A DNA stretch of 9,018 bases from Candidatus Equinaster intestinalis (lineage in GTDB: Bacteria; Bacillota_A; Clostridia; Oscillospirales; Acutalibacteraceae). Location: NCBI GenBank assembly GCA_018065375.1, contig JAGHTJ010000167.1, forward strand, positions 1 through 9,018, in the 5' to 3' direction. Every line of letters starts with the position of its first letter. Positions within the stretch are counted from its first letter, which is position 1. Shown here one piece after another: positions 1 to 6,659 of the stretch. A program made the translations under genes and the position numbers. A model generated the notes under the pieces. That model searched no databases and was not told where the DNA came from. It saw only the letters and a program-made list of their open reading frames with translations.

Positions 1-1014
<1,014 letters not shown>

Positions 1015-1704
1015 ATGAACGAGTTGCTTTTAATAATATCGGTTCCGCTCGTTTTCGGCGGTGCCTGCCTTGCCTATAAATTTTTCGGCAAGGGCGGACT
1101 TTATGCCTATATCGCCGTGTCAACGGTGCTTGCAAATATAGAGGTTTTGCTCCTTGTAAGGGCTTTCGGAATTACCCAAACACTCGGAAACGTCCTCTTC
1201 GCCGCCATTTACCTTTGCACCGATATTTTAAGCGAAAACGAGGGCAAAAAGAGTGCGCAAAAGGGCGTTGTAATCGGTCTGCTTTCGAGCGTGTTTATGC
1301 TTGTTGCAAGCTTTTTGTGGCTTTCCTTTGAGCCACAAAATCCCGATACCTTTGCCGCCTTTAAAACAATATTTTCGGCAACGCCGAGGGTAATCGCGGC
1401 GTCCCTTGCGGCGTATGCGGTATCGCAGTCGCTCGATGTGTTTTTGTATCATCGTTTTTGGAAAATCACCGAGCAAAAAAGCGGAAGCCGAAGAAGGTTT
1501 TTGTGGCTTCGCAATAATGCCGCTACACTCATTTCCCAGATAATCAATGCCGTTTTATTTAATTTTGCGGCATTCTACGGAATTTATGATTTGAAAACAC
1601 TCCTTGTTATCACCCTTTCGAGCTATCTTATTTATATCGTTACGAGCATTCTGGATACTCCTTTTGTATATATTTCCAGAAAAATCAAGGATAAATCAAA
1701 CTAA
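1015..1704 (+). CDS. Queuosine precursor transporter, YhhQ family
   Basis: This is a 229-aa polytopic membrane protein with about six hydrophobic segments. It matches the YhhQ/DUF165 family: TDILSENEG (69-77) stands where the family has TDI-TE-YG; an arginine-led helix (R125) runs into VSQSLDVFLYHR (136-147); LWLRNNAATLISQIINAVLF (163-182) follows; and LDTPFVY is near the C-terminus. Family members import queuosine precursors such as preQ0 or preQ1 used for tRNA wobble-base modification. The ATG immediately follows the TAA of the upstream oxidoreductase, and I see no Shine-Dalgarno sequence. Expression therefore probably depends on translational coupling to that gene. No other queuosine genes are in the window. 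SENEG in place of the usual TEVYG is a mild departure. The substrate is inferred from family membership only. Confidence 0.85.
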   Translation: MNELLLIISVPLVFGGACLAYKFFGKGGLYAYIAVSTVLANIEVLLLVRAFGITQTLGNVLFAAIYLCTDILSENEGKKSAQKGVVIGLLSSVFMLVASFLWLSFEPQNPDTFAAFKTIFSATPRVIAASLAAYAVSQSLDVFLYHRFWKITEQKSGSRRRFLWLRNNAATLISQIINAVLFNFAAFYGIYDLKTLLVITLSSYLIYIVTSILDTPFVYISRKIKDKSN

Positions 1705-1718
1705 TTCCCTTTTGTTTA

Positions 1719-1747
1719 TTGACTTTAAGTCTTTAAAGACTTATTAT
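1719..1747 (+). promoter_or_regulatory. Sigma-A type promoter of the eda-kdgK operon
   Basis: A TTGACT -35 box (1719-1724) and a TATTAT -10 box (1742-1747) are separated by exactly 17 bases. Transcription would start near 1754, giving a leader of about 28 nt. A GAGGTG ribosome-binding site lies at 1770-1775, six bases before the eda ATG. The spacer holds the palindrome described separately. Confidence 0.72.
1726..1743. promoter_or_regulatory. 18-bp perfect palindrome inside the eda promoter spacer (operator candidate)
   Basis: TAAGTCTTTAAAGACTTA is self-complementary over all 18 bases. It fills the space between the -35 and -10 boxes and touches the -10, the classic position for a repressor operator. 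A uronate-responsive regulator would make sense for KDG-pathway genes, but no regulator gene is in the window. It could also fold as a weak hairpin helping to end transcription from the upstream transporter, although no T-tract follows. Confidence 0.55.
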
Positions 1748-1781
1748 ATTTAATGTAAAAATTTTTTAAGAGGTGTTTTAA

Positions 1782-2435
1782 ATGGAAAATGTTGCTGAAA
1801 AAATTGCCGAATACGGTGTTGTTCCGGTAATTAAGCTCAACAATCCCCAAAGAGATGCTCTGCCCCTGGCAAAAGCACTCATTGACGGTGGTCTGCCAGT
1901 AGCCGAGGTTACCTTCCGTGCGGCAGGTGCGGCAGATGCTATCAAAATGATTCATGAGGCTTACCCCGAAATGATTATCGGTGCAGGTACGGTTCTCACC
2001 AACGAACAGATTGACCAGGCAGTTGAAGCCGGTGTTCAGTTTATCGTTACCCCCGGCCTTGATGTTGACCTCGTAAAATACGCCCAGTCGAAGGGTATTC
2101 CGCTTTTCCCGGGTTGTACTACTCCTACCGATTATCATCAGGCATTTAAGCTCGGCCTTTCAACCGTTAAGTTCTTCCCGGCAGAGCAGTCGGGCGGTCT
2201 TGCGAAGATTAAGGCAATTCGTGCCGTATTCCCCGGCTTTAAGGTAATGCCTACCGGCGGTATCAACCTTAAAAACCTCGCAGATTACATAGCCTGCGAT
2301 ATAATTTGTGCCTGCGGCGGTTCCTATATGGTAAGCGCAGACCTTATTGATAACGGCAAGTTCGATGAAATTACAGAGCTTTGCAAAAAGTCACTTGAAA
2401 TTGTAAAGGAGACAAGAGAGAAATGCCAAAAATAG
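1782..2435 (+). CDS. eda: KDPG/KHG aldolase (2-dehydro-3-deoxy-phosphogluconate aldolase)
   Basis: This 217-aa protein is a full-length class I aldolase of the KDPG/KHG family. Visible active-site features are VVPVIKLN (13-20), EVTFR with the catalytic glutamate E42, GAGTV (67-71), the Schiff-base lysine K130 in TVKFFPAE, and the phosphate-binding PTGG (157-160) and GGS (179-181) loops. It cleaves 2-keto-3-deoxy-6-phosphogluconate to pyruvate and glyceraldehyde-3-phosphate in the cytoplasm. That is the last step of hexuronate breakdown and of the Entner-Doudoroff route. The next gene, KDG kinase, makes its substrate, and the two overlap by 13 bp. No 6-phosphogluconate dehydratase is nearby, so uronate/pectin catabolism is the likelier setting. 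The start is fixed by GAGGTG six bases upstream. Confidence 0.95.
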   Translation: MENVAEKIAEYGVVPVIKLNNPQRDALPLAKALIDGGLPVAEVTFRAAGAADAIKMIHEAYPEMIIGAGTVLTNEQIDQAVEAGVQFIVTPGLDVDLVKYAQSKGIPLFPGCTTPTDYHQAFKLGLSTVKFFPAEQSGGLAKIKAIRAVFPGFKVMPTGGINLKNLADYIACDIICACGGSYMVSADLIDNGKFDEITELCKKSLEIVKETREKCQK

Positions 2436-3445
2436 TTACTTTCGGCGAAATAATGCTTCGCCTTGCTCCCAACGGATATTACAGATTTTTCCAGGACGAC
2501 CAGTTGCAGGCAACCTTCGGTGGCGGTGAAGCCAATGTTGCGGTTTCCCTTGCAAACTTCGGTATGGATGCCGCTTTTGTTACCAAACTTCCCGCTCATG
2601 CAATAGGTCAGGCGGCAGTAGATTCTCTGCGTTATTTCGGTGTTGATACCAAAAATATCACCCGCGGCGGAGATAGAGTAGGTATATATTTCCTTGAAAA
2701 GGGTGCATCGCAGAGAGGCAGCGTTTGTATTTACGACCGCGCTCATTCCGCAATTTCAGAGGCTACCACCGCTGATTTTAACTGGGATGAAATTTTCGAG
2801 GGCGCTGATTGGTTCCACTTTACCGGTATCACTCCCGCACTCGGCGGCAACCTCGTTGAAATCTGTAAGGAGGCTTGTATCGCCGCTAAAAATCACGGCG
2901 TAAAGGTTTCCTGCGATTTAAACTACAGAGGTAAACTCTGGACCCGCGACCAGGCTCGCGCGGCTATGACCGAGCTTTGCAAATATGTTGATGTTTGCAT
3001 TTCAAACGAAGAAGATGCAAAGGATGTATTCGGTATTGAGGCTGAAAACACCGATATTTACGGCGGTAAGCTCAATAAGGACGGTTACAAGTCGGTTGCA
3101 AAGCAGTTGGCTGATAAATTCGGCTTCGAAAAGGTTGCAATTACACTTCGTACCTCGATAAGCGCCAATGATAACGATTGGGCGGCTATGCTTTATGACG
3201 GTACCGATTATTGCTTCTCGAAAGAATATCACCTGCATATTGTTGACCGCGTAGGCGGAGGAGACAGCTTCGGAGCAGGTCTTATCTATTCCTTGCTTTC
3301 CGGAAAATCTACCGCAGAGGCTATTGAATTTGCGGTTGCGGCATCGGCTCTCAAGCATTCTATTGAAGGCGACTTCAACAGAGTACGTGTTGCCGAGGTT
3401 GAAAAGCTCGCCAAGGGCGATGGCTCGGGAAGAGTACAGAGATAA
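2423..3445 (+). CDS. kdgK: 2-keto-3-deoxygluconate kinase (PfkB family)
   Basis: A 340-aa PfkB/ribokinase-family sugar kinase. GEIMLRLAP opens the protein, the substrate-binding GGGEANVAV is at 33-41, DLNYRGKLW is at 165-173, and the second PfkB signature DRVGGGDSFGAGL (275-287) carries the catalytic base D281 and the anion hole. The subtype is called from the GEIMLRL start, the D-N-R triad motif, and above all the pairing with KDPG aldolase. The reaction is ATP-dependent phosphorylation of 2-keto-3-deoxygluconate to KDPG. The ATG lies inside the end of eda (13-bp overlap), with AAAGGAG at 2405-2411, so the two are translated together from one message. Another sugar-acid or fructose specificity cannot be excluded from sequence alone. 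Confidence 0.9.
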   Translation: MPKIVTFGEIMLRLAPNGYYRFFQDDQLQATFGGGEANVAVSLANFGMDAAFVTKLPAHAIGQAAVDSLRYFGVDTKNITRGGDRVGIYFLEKGASQRGSVCIYDRAHSAISEATTADFNWDEIFEGADWFHFTGITPALGGNLVEICKEACIAAKNHGVKVSCDLNYRGKLWTRDQARAAMTELCKYVDVCISNEEDAKDVFGIEAENTDIYGGKLNKDGYKSVAKQLADKFGFEKVAITLRTSISANDNDWAAMLYDGTDYCFSKEYHLHIVDRVGGGDSFGAGLIYSLLSGKSTAEAIEFAVAASALKHSIEGDFNRVRVAEVEKLAKGDGSGRVQR

Positions 3446-3458
3446 ATTCCGAATATCT

Positions 3459-3499
3459 AAAAAAAGCGGTGTGTAATTTGCTTACACACCGCCGTTTTT
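3459..3499. terminator. Bidirectional intrinsic terminator between kdgK and the TIM-barrel gene
   Basis: GCGGTGTGTAA (3466-3476) and TTACACACCGC (3482-3492) form a perfect 11-bp stem with a 5-nt loop. A T-run follows on the + strand (3495-3499), and seven A residues precede it (3459-3465), giving a T-run on the - strand. It can therefore end the eda-kdgK message and the convergent gene whose stop codon lies at 3498-3500. Confidence 0.9.
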
Positions 3500-4424
3500 A
3501 TTCATTAAAATATGTGTCGATAAAGTATCGCCCTACCGTTCCGAGCAGTTTTATGGCATCGCCGTAGAGCGGCTCGGGAAACATCTTCCAGGCGTTTTGG
3601 GCCTCGAAATTGAGGGCTCCGCTGTAGCCGATATTTACGAGCGCCTTCATAATTCTGTCCCAATTTGAAATTCCCGAAAAGGGGAGGGTGTGGCTGTCGT
3701 GCAGGCCATCGTTGTCGTGCAGATGAACTGCCGCTATTTTACCCTTCAAGGCGGTTATACCGTTTACCGGGTCGGAGCCGGTGAGGACGGCATGACCGGT
3801 ATCAAAACAAAATCCGAAAAGCTCACAGCCGGCAAGTTGGTTCAGCTCGTCTATCCAAAGGCTTACCGTGCTCCAGTTACTGCAGGCGGCGCCGTATATC
3901 TTGCCCTTGTCGGCATACCACATATTTTCGAGGCAGGCGGTAATATTGTACTTTTTAAGGGTTGGAATTAAGGACTCAAAAACCTCAAAGGTGAGTTCCT
4001 TTACATATTCCTCGCTCCATGCGCCCGGAATACCGCTGAAAACCGGGTGAATTACGATTTTCGGGCAGGAAAACAAAGCGGTAATTTCAATTTCCTTAAG
4101 CAGACACTCGTAAAGATATTTGTTGTATTCCTTATCATCGCTCGGCAAAAGGGTTTGGTAATGCGCGTGGGTTTGCCCGAAGACGATGCCGCTTTCATCT
4201 GCGGCGGCTTTTATTTCGCGAAAATAGTCAAGCATTTCTTCTTTCGGCAGGTCAAGAACCCTTAAGGGCAATTTTTTCCGAATATTTTCCTGAATTACAA
4301 CTGCATTGAACCCGAAATCCACTGCCTCAAAGCCCGAAGCCGCTAAAATCGGGAAGTATTTTCGCGCCGATTCACCGTCAGTTATAAGGTCACCCGTTTG
4401 GGTGCTTAAAAGTATTTTGCTCAA
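3498..4424 (-). CDS. Sugar phosphate isomerase/epimerase-like TIM-barrel protein (xylose isomerase-like superfamily)
   Basis: A 308-aa protein with the layout of the xylose isomerase-like/AP endonuclease family 2 barrel. Probable metal ligands and active-site residues sit at the ends of successive strands: H86/H88 (GQTHAHY), H126 (IVIHPVF), E166 (ACLENMW), D208 and H211 (CFDTGHA), H234/H236 (VHLHDN) and E274 (LNFEAQN). Such proteins usually isomerise or epimerise keto sugars using a divalent metal; the substrate cannot be told from sequence. Convergence with eda-kdgK suggests a sugar-acid role, which is inference. The start is TTG at 4424-4422: GAGG sits eight bases upstream and an in-frame TAA lies five codons before it, so no ATG start is possible. 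There is no signal peptide, so it should be cytoplasmic. It ends in the bidirectional terminator shared with kdgK. Confidence 0.85.
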   Translation of the reverse strand: MSKILLSTQTGDLITDGESARKYFPILAASGFEAVDFGFNAVVIQENIRKKLPLRVLDLPKEEMLDYFREIKAAADESGIVFGQTHAHYQTLLPSDDKEYNKYLYECLLKEIEITALFSCPKIVIHPVFSGIPGAWSEEYVKELTFEVFESLIPTLKKYNITACLENMWYADKGKIYGAACSNWSTVSLWIDELNQLAGCELFGFCFDTGHAVLTGSDPVNGITALKGKIAAVHLHDNDGLHDSHTLPFSGISNWDRIMKALVNIGYSGALNFEAQNAWKMFPEPLYGDAIKLLGTVGRYFIDTYFNE

Positions 4425-4442
4425 ATTTACCGCCTCTTAAAA

Positions 4443-4462
4443 TACGTAAGGTTCCTTACGTA
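4443..4462. promoter_or_regulatory. Inverted repeat in the leader of the TIM-barrel gene
   Basis: TACGTAAGG and CCTTACGTA are perfect 9-base inverted arms separated by TT. The element lies 19-38 bases upstream of the TTG start, next to AT-rich sequence that could hold a promoter, though I find no good -35/-10 pair. On the - strand it is followed by TTTT, so it may be an operator, or a hairpin that ends transcription from the upstream exchanger gene. Confidence 0.5.
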
Positions 4463-4489
4463 CAATATATTTTTATATTTCAAGTTTAT

Positions 4490-5458
4490 TTATCCCATCA
4501 CAAAGCAGGTGAGTATGAGATAGATTATATACACCGAAAGCAGTGTTATGCCCTGCCAGCGGCTGAATTTCTTTTGAATGAGTGCCGGTACTACGGCGAT
4601 TGCTCCAACCACCAATGCGGCGGGGAGGTCGAGAATTGCGGTCTGCATAGACTCTACCGGGAGCGCCTTGCCCGAAATTATGGAGGAAAGCGGCATTATG
4701 AGGGTTAAATCCATAATATTTGCTCCGATGATATTGCCTACCGATAAATCGGATTGCTTTTTGCGTATTGCCGTAAGGGTTGTGATAAGCTCGGGAAGGG
4801 AGGTACCTACCGCCACTATCGTAACCCCGATTATGCGCTCGGAAATGCCGAAAAGTCGCGCAAGCTCGCTTGCGTTATCAACCAAAAGTCTCGCGCCTAC
4901 CACGATGCCTGCCGCGCCCACTATAAACTTTGCGATGTTTATAAATACCGTTTTGCCGTCCTTTTGAACCTCTTCTTTTTCCGCATTTTTATTTTCAAGC
5001 ATATTACGTCTTGCCGAAGCAACGTTTTCGTAAATGAAAATGCCGAAAATCACGAGAAGTCCCACACAAAACCAAAGGCTGATACTGCCCGTAAGTCCGC
5101 AGGCAACAATAACAGCGGCGGCAACCAGCATCAAAATTGATTTTGTAAGATAATCTCTGCGTTTTATAACGCTCGGCATAAAGATAAGGGAAAGCGCCAT
5201 TATAAGGCCGATATTTGCCGTAACACTGCCTACGGCATTGCCGATTGACATATCAACCTTACCGTCAACCGCCGCCATAACCGAAACCAGCATTTCGGGG
5301 AGGGTTGTGGCAACACTTACTACGGTTGCGCCGATGATAAGCTTGGGTATACCGCTTACCTCGGCTATCCAGCTTGCCGCGTCAACAAACCAGTCTCCGC
5401 CCTTTACAACGAGAACTATTCCTACAATAAAAAGTAAAACCGTTACAAAAATTTCCAT
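4490..5458 (-). CDS. CaCA-family cation exchanger (YrbG-like), probable manganese/calcium exporter
   Basis: A 322-aa integral membrane protein with about ten hydrophobic segments in two homologous halves, joined by a charged loop (about 148-170). The alpha-1 repeat (43-87) contains ATTLPE with E55 and GNAVGSVTANIGL. The alpha-2 repeat (211-254) contains VGTSLPE with E223 and GNIIGANIMDLTL. These paired repeats define Na+(H+)/Ca2+ exchangers of the CaCA superfamily. Alpha-1 has GSV where well-known members have GSN, so ion preference may differ. An AGGAGG site sits five bases before the ATG. Upstream are a strong promoter, a yybP-ykoY-like leader and an intrinsic terminator. This context points to Mn2+ export rather than routine calcium exchange; that conclusion is inferred from the leader, not from the protein itself. 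Confidence 0.88.
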   Translation of the reverse strand: MEIFVTVLLFIVGIVLVVKGGDWFVDAASWIAEVSGIPKLIIGATVVSVATTLPEMLVSVMAAVDGKVDMSIGNAVGSVTANIGLIMALSLIFMPSVIKRRDYLTKSILMLVAAAVIVACGLTGSISLWFCVGLLVIFGIFIYENVASARRNMLENKNAEKEEVQKDGKTVFINIAKFIVGAAGIVVGARLLVDNASELARLFGISERIIGVTIVAVGTSLPELITTLTAIRKKQSDLSVGNIIGANIMDLTLIMPLSSIISGKALPVESMQTAILDLPAALVVGAIAVVPALIQKKFSRWQGITLLSVYIIYLILTCFVMG

Positions 5459-5482
5459 AAAAACCTCCTGATTTAAAAAGAA

Positions 5483-5514
5483 AAACTCAAGTATGCAAAA
5501 CCATACTTGAGTTT
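5483..5514 (-). terminator. Intrinsic terminator in the exchanger leader (riboswitch expression platform)
   Basis: AAACTCAAGTATG (5483-5495) and CATACTTGAGTTT (5502-5514) form a perfect 13-bp stem with a 6-nt loop. On the - strand it is followed by TTTTTCTTTTT, then the AGGAGG of the exchanger gene. It stands between the aptamer-like leader and the coding region, as expected for transcription-termination control. It would also stop read-through from the DUF11 gene. Confidence 0.82.
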
Positions 5515-5576
5515 GTTTTAAAATCGCTCATCGTATAGCCTTGCAGTTATAAGATGAGTCTCGCAATTTAAAACAA
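5513..5576 (-). promoter_or_regulatory. Alternative hairpin competing with the riboswitch P1 stem
   Basis: On the + strand, TTGTTTTAAAATCGCTCATC (5513-5532) is an imperfect inverted repeat of 5553-5576, which reads GATGAG, a short bulge, CG, then ATTTAAAACAA. In the - strand RNA the two pair through a CTCATC:GATGAG stem and a TTGTTTTAAA:TTTAAAACAA stem around a 20-nt loop. This uses up the 3' strand of P1, so it cannot coexist with the folded aptamer. Its outer end overlaps the terminator stem by two bases. Confidence 0.55.
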
Positions 5577-5645
5577 GCCAGACTGTAATATTACAGACGA
5601 GATTGTTGACTTGCTACGCTAAGCGCTTGCTACTCCCTCACAGGA
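5553..5645 (-). ncRNA. yybP-ykoY-type (Mn2+) riboswitch aptamer upstream of the cation exchanger
   Basis: Read on the - strand, the leader opens with GTGAGGGAGTAGC (5641-5629) and closes with GCGAGACTCAT (5564-5554). GTGAG pairs with CTCAT as a 5-bp P1, leaving GGAGTAGC and GCGAGA as the conserved internal-loop sides of this family (recalled consensus GGGGAGUAGC near the 5' end and GCAAGACC/CGAGACC at the 3' end). Inside, CAAGTC pairs across to GGCTTG and is followed by AACAATCTCGTC. A distal hairpin forms on the palindrome CTGTAATATTACAG (5583-5596). This fits the family's long P3 arm. The family senses Mn2+ and usually turns on metal exporters. Identification is by eye; a covariance-model hit would settle it. 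The downstream gene, a cation exchanger, fits. Confidence 0.75.
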
Positions 5646-5652
5646 CCTTATT

Positions 5653-5680
5653 ATTATACCACGAAAAAGAATAAAGTCAA
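5653..5680 (-). promoter_or_regulatory. Sigma-A promoter of the riboswitch-exchanger transcript
   Basis: On the - strand, TTGACT (5680-5675) and a consensus TATAAT (5658-5653) are 16 bases apart. Transcription would begin near 5646, just ahead of the aptamer, giving a leader of about 190 nt. The -35 lies only a few bases after the DUF11 stop codon. Confidence 0.8.
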
Positions 5681-5687
5681 CCGTGAA

Positions 5688-6533
5688 TTAAATTGTACCG
5701 GTAACTGTTACGGTGGCAGTACCGGGAACGGTGGTGATAACGCCGGTTGTTTCGTCCTGATTGTAGGTTGCGGCGGGAACGGTAATCTGACCTGCATTGG
5801 TTGCAAAAACGCCGGTGGCGTCATTGTAGGTGTACTGTGCGGGCGAGGTCCACTGTGTTCCGTTGTAGGTTACGGCGAGATTGGAAAGTCGCGGAGCGAA
5901 GGTGTCGTTGATTACGGCATCGGTAACTGCCTCGTTGCCGGTGTTCTGAATGGTAAAGGTGTAGGTTATGCGGCTGTTGTCCCTTACGGCTACCGGCGAA
6001 ATGCTCTTAAGAATTGCAAGGGCGGGAGCAACCTCAACCGGAAGAGTGGCGGCAGTTGTTATCGGAGCCACTAAATCGGCGCTTGTAACGGTTGCCTGAT
6101 TGTTGATTATACTGCCCTGCTCGAGGGGAGTAAACTCGTTGGGAGTTGCCTCATAAATAAGAATGGCATTTGAGCCGGCGGGCAGGTTTATACCCGAAAT
6201 TGTGAGGGGCTGATTTGCCGTTACGGCGGGTGCCGGTTGTAAAACACCGTCTATGAAAAGTCTTACGGTACCTTCACGGTAATCGAGCGGGAACACATTG
6301 CCGGCATCTGCATTGTATTCGCCGAGGTTATCGGTTACGGTAATGCCGTTTATATCAGTTGTGCCGGAGTTTACAAGGGAAAGCGAATAGGTTACATCGC
6401 CGTCCGGAGCATAGGCTACCGAAACGGGGGTTTTTACGGCGGTTACGGTATCGAGAATTTCACCGAATGTTATATTGGAAAGTGCAACGTTGCCGCCGTA
6501 GGACAACCTTGCCTGGTTAGTAAATGTTGCCAT
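5688..6533 (-). CDS. Leaderless DUF11 (conserved repeat) domain protein
   Basis: A 281-aa beta-rich protein with two DUF11-type repeats. The first covers roughly residues 32-71 (TPVSVAYAPDGDVTYSLSLV, then NSGTTDINGITVTDNLG). The second covers roughly 174-214 (ILKSISPVAVRDNSRITYTF, then TIQNTGNEAVTDAVINDTFAP). These Ig-like repeats are usual in cell-surface proteins, yet the sequence starts MATFTNQARLSYGGNV with no signal peptide. There is no LPXTG motif, lipobox or transmembrane segment, no cysteine, and only two lysines. The start is well fixed by AGGAGG seven bases before the ATG. There is no terminator of its own before the exchanger promoter. Similar short leaderless DUF11 proteins occur in Clostridia, as I recall; their role and route out of the cell are unclear. 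The function is unknown. Confidence 0.85.
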   Translation of the reverse strand: MATFTNQARLSYGGNVALSNITFGEILDTVTAVKTPVSVAYAPDGDVTYSLSLVNSGTTDINGITVTDNLGEYNADAGNVFPLDYREGTVRLFIDGVLQPAPAVTANQPLTISGINLPAGSNAILIYEATPNEFTPLEQGSIINNQATVTSADLVAPITTAATLPVEVAPALAILKSISPVAVRDNSRITYTFTIQNTGNEAVTDAVINDTFAPRLSNLAVTYNGTQWTSPAQYTYNDATGVFATNAGQITVPAATYNQDETTGVITTVPGTATVTVTGTI

Positions 6534-6558
6534 TTGAATTCCTCCTGATTCTTTAAAA

Positions 6559-6574
6559 TAGCGGGAAACCGCTA
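6559..6574. repeat. Small inverted repeat in the divergent intergenic region
   Basis: TAGCGG, GAAA, CCGCTA forms a 6-bp stem with a 4-nt loop. On the - strand it lies in the leader of the DUF11 gene and is followed by TTTT. It is small, and its role is unknown. The surrounding gap (6534-6659) also contains a weak TATACT -10-like box on the - strand (6584-6579) with no good -35. Confidence 0.35.
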
Positions 6575-6611
6575 CTACAGTATATGAAATTTCCGCATAG
6601 TGAGTTACTTA

Positions 6612-6640
6612 TTGACTTTAAGGAAATTTTAGGTGATAAT
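6612..6640 (+). promoter_or_regulatory. Sigma-A promoter of the glycosidase-like gene
   Basis: TTGACT (6612-6617) and GATAAT (6635-6640) have the optimal 17-base spacing. Transcription would start near 6647, leaving a very short leader before the ATG at 6660. The 14-base word TTATTGACTTTAAG around the -35 is identical to that at the eda promoter. Confidence 0.65.
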
Positions 6641-6659
6641 AAGGTTGGGCGGTGAGAAT

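Noticed and set aside
3690..4265. Several + strand open frames across the TIM-barrel gene
   Set aside because: They overlap a well-supported - strand gene with clear active-site motifs, and their translations show no family pattern.
4578..5140. + strand open frames across the exchanger gene
   Set aside because: They are mirror frames of the two alpha repeats on the - strand; low-complexity translations without credible starts.
6579..6584. TATACT (- strand) as a firm promoter for the DUF11 gene, including sporulation-sigma versions
   Set aside because: No matching -35 for sigma-A, and the surrounding bases do not fit the sigma-E, G or K patterns I could recall, so it is only mentioned as weak.
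6633..6659. GTG at 6633 as start of the glycosidase-like gene (9 extra residues)
   Set aside because: It lies within the predicted promoter, upstream of the expected transcription start, and the extra residues look like translated leader; ATG 6660 has its own GGTGAG. It remains possible if another promoter exists.
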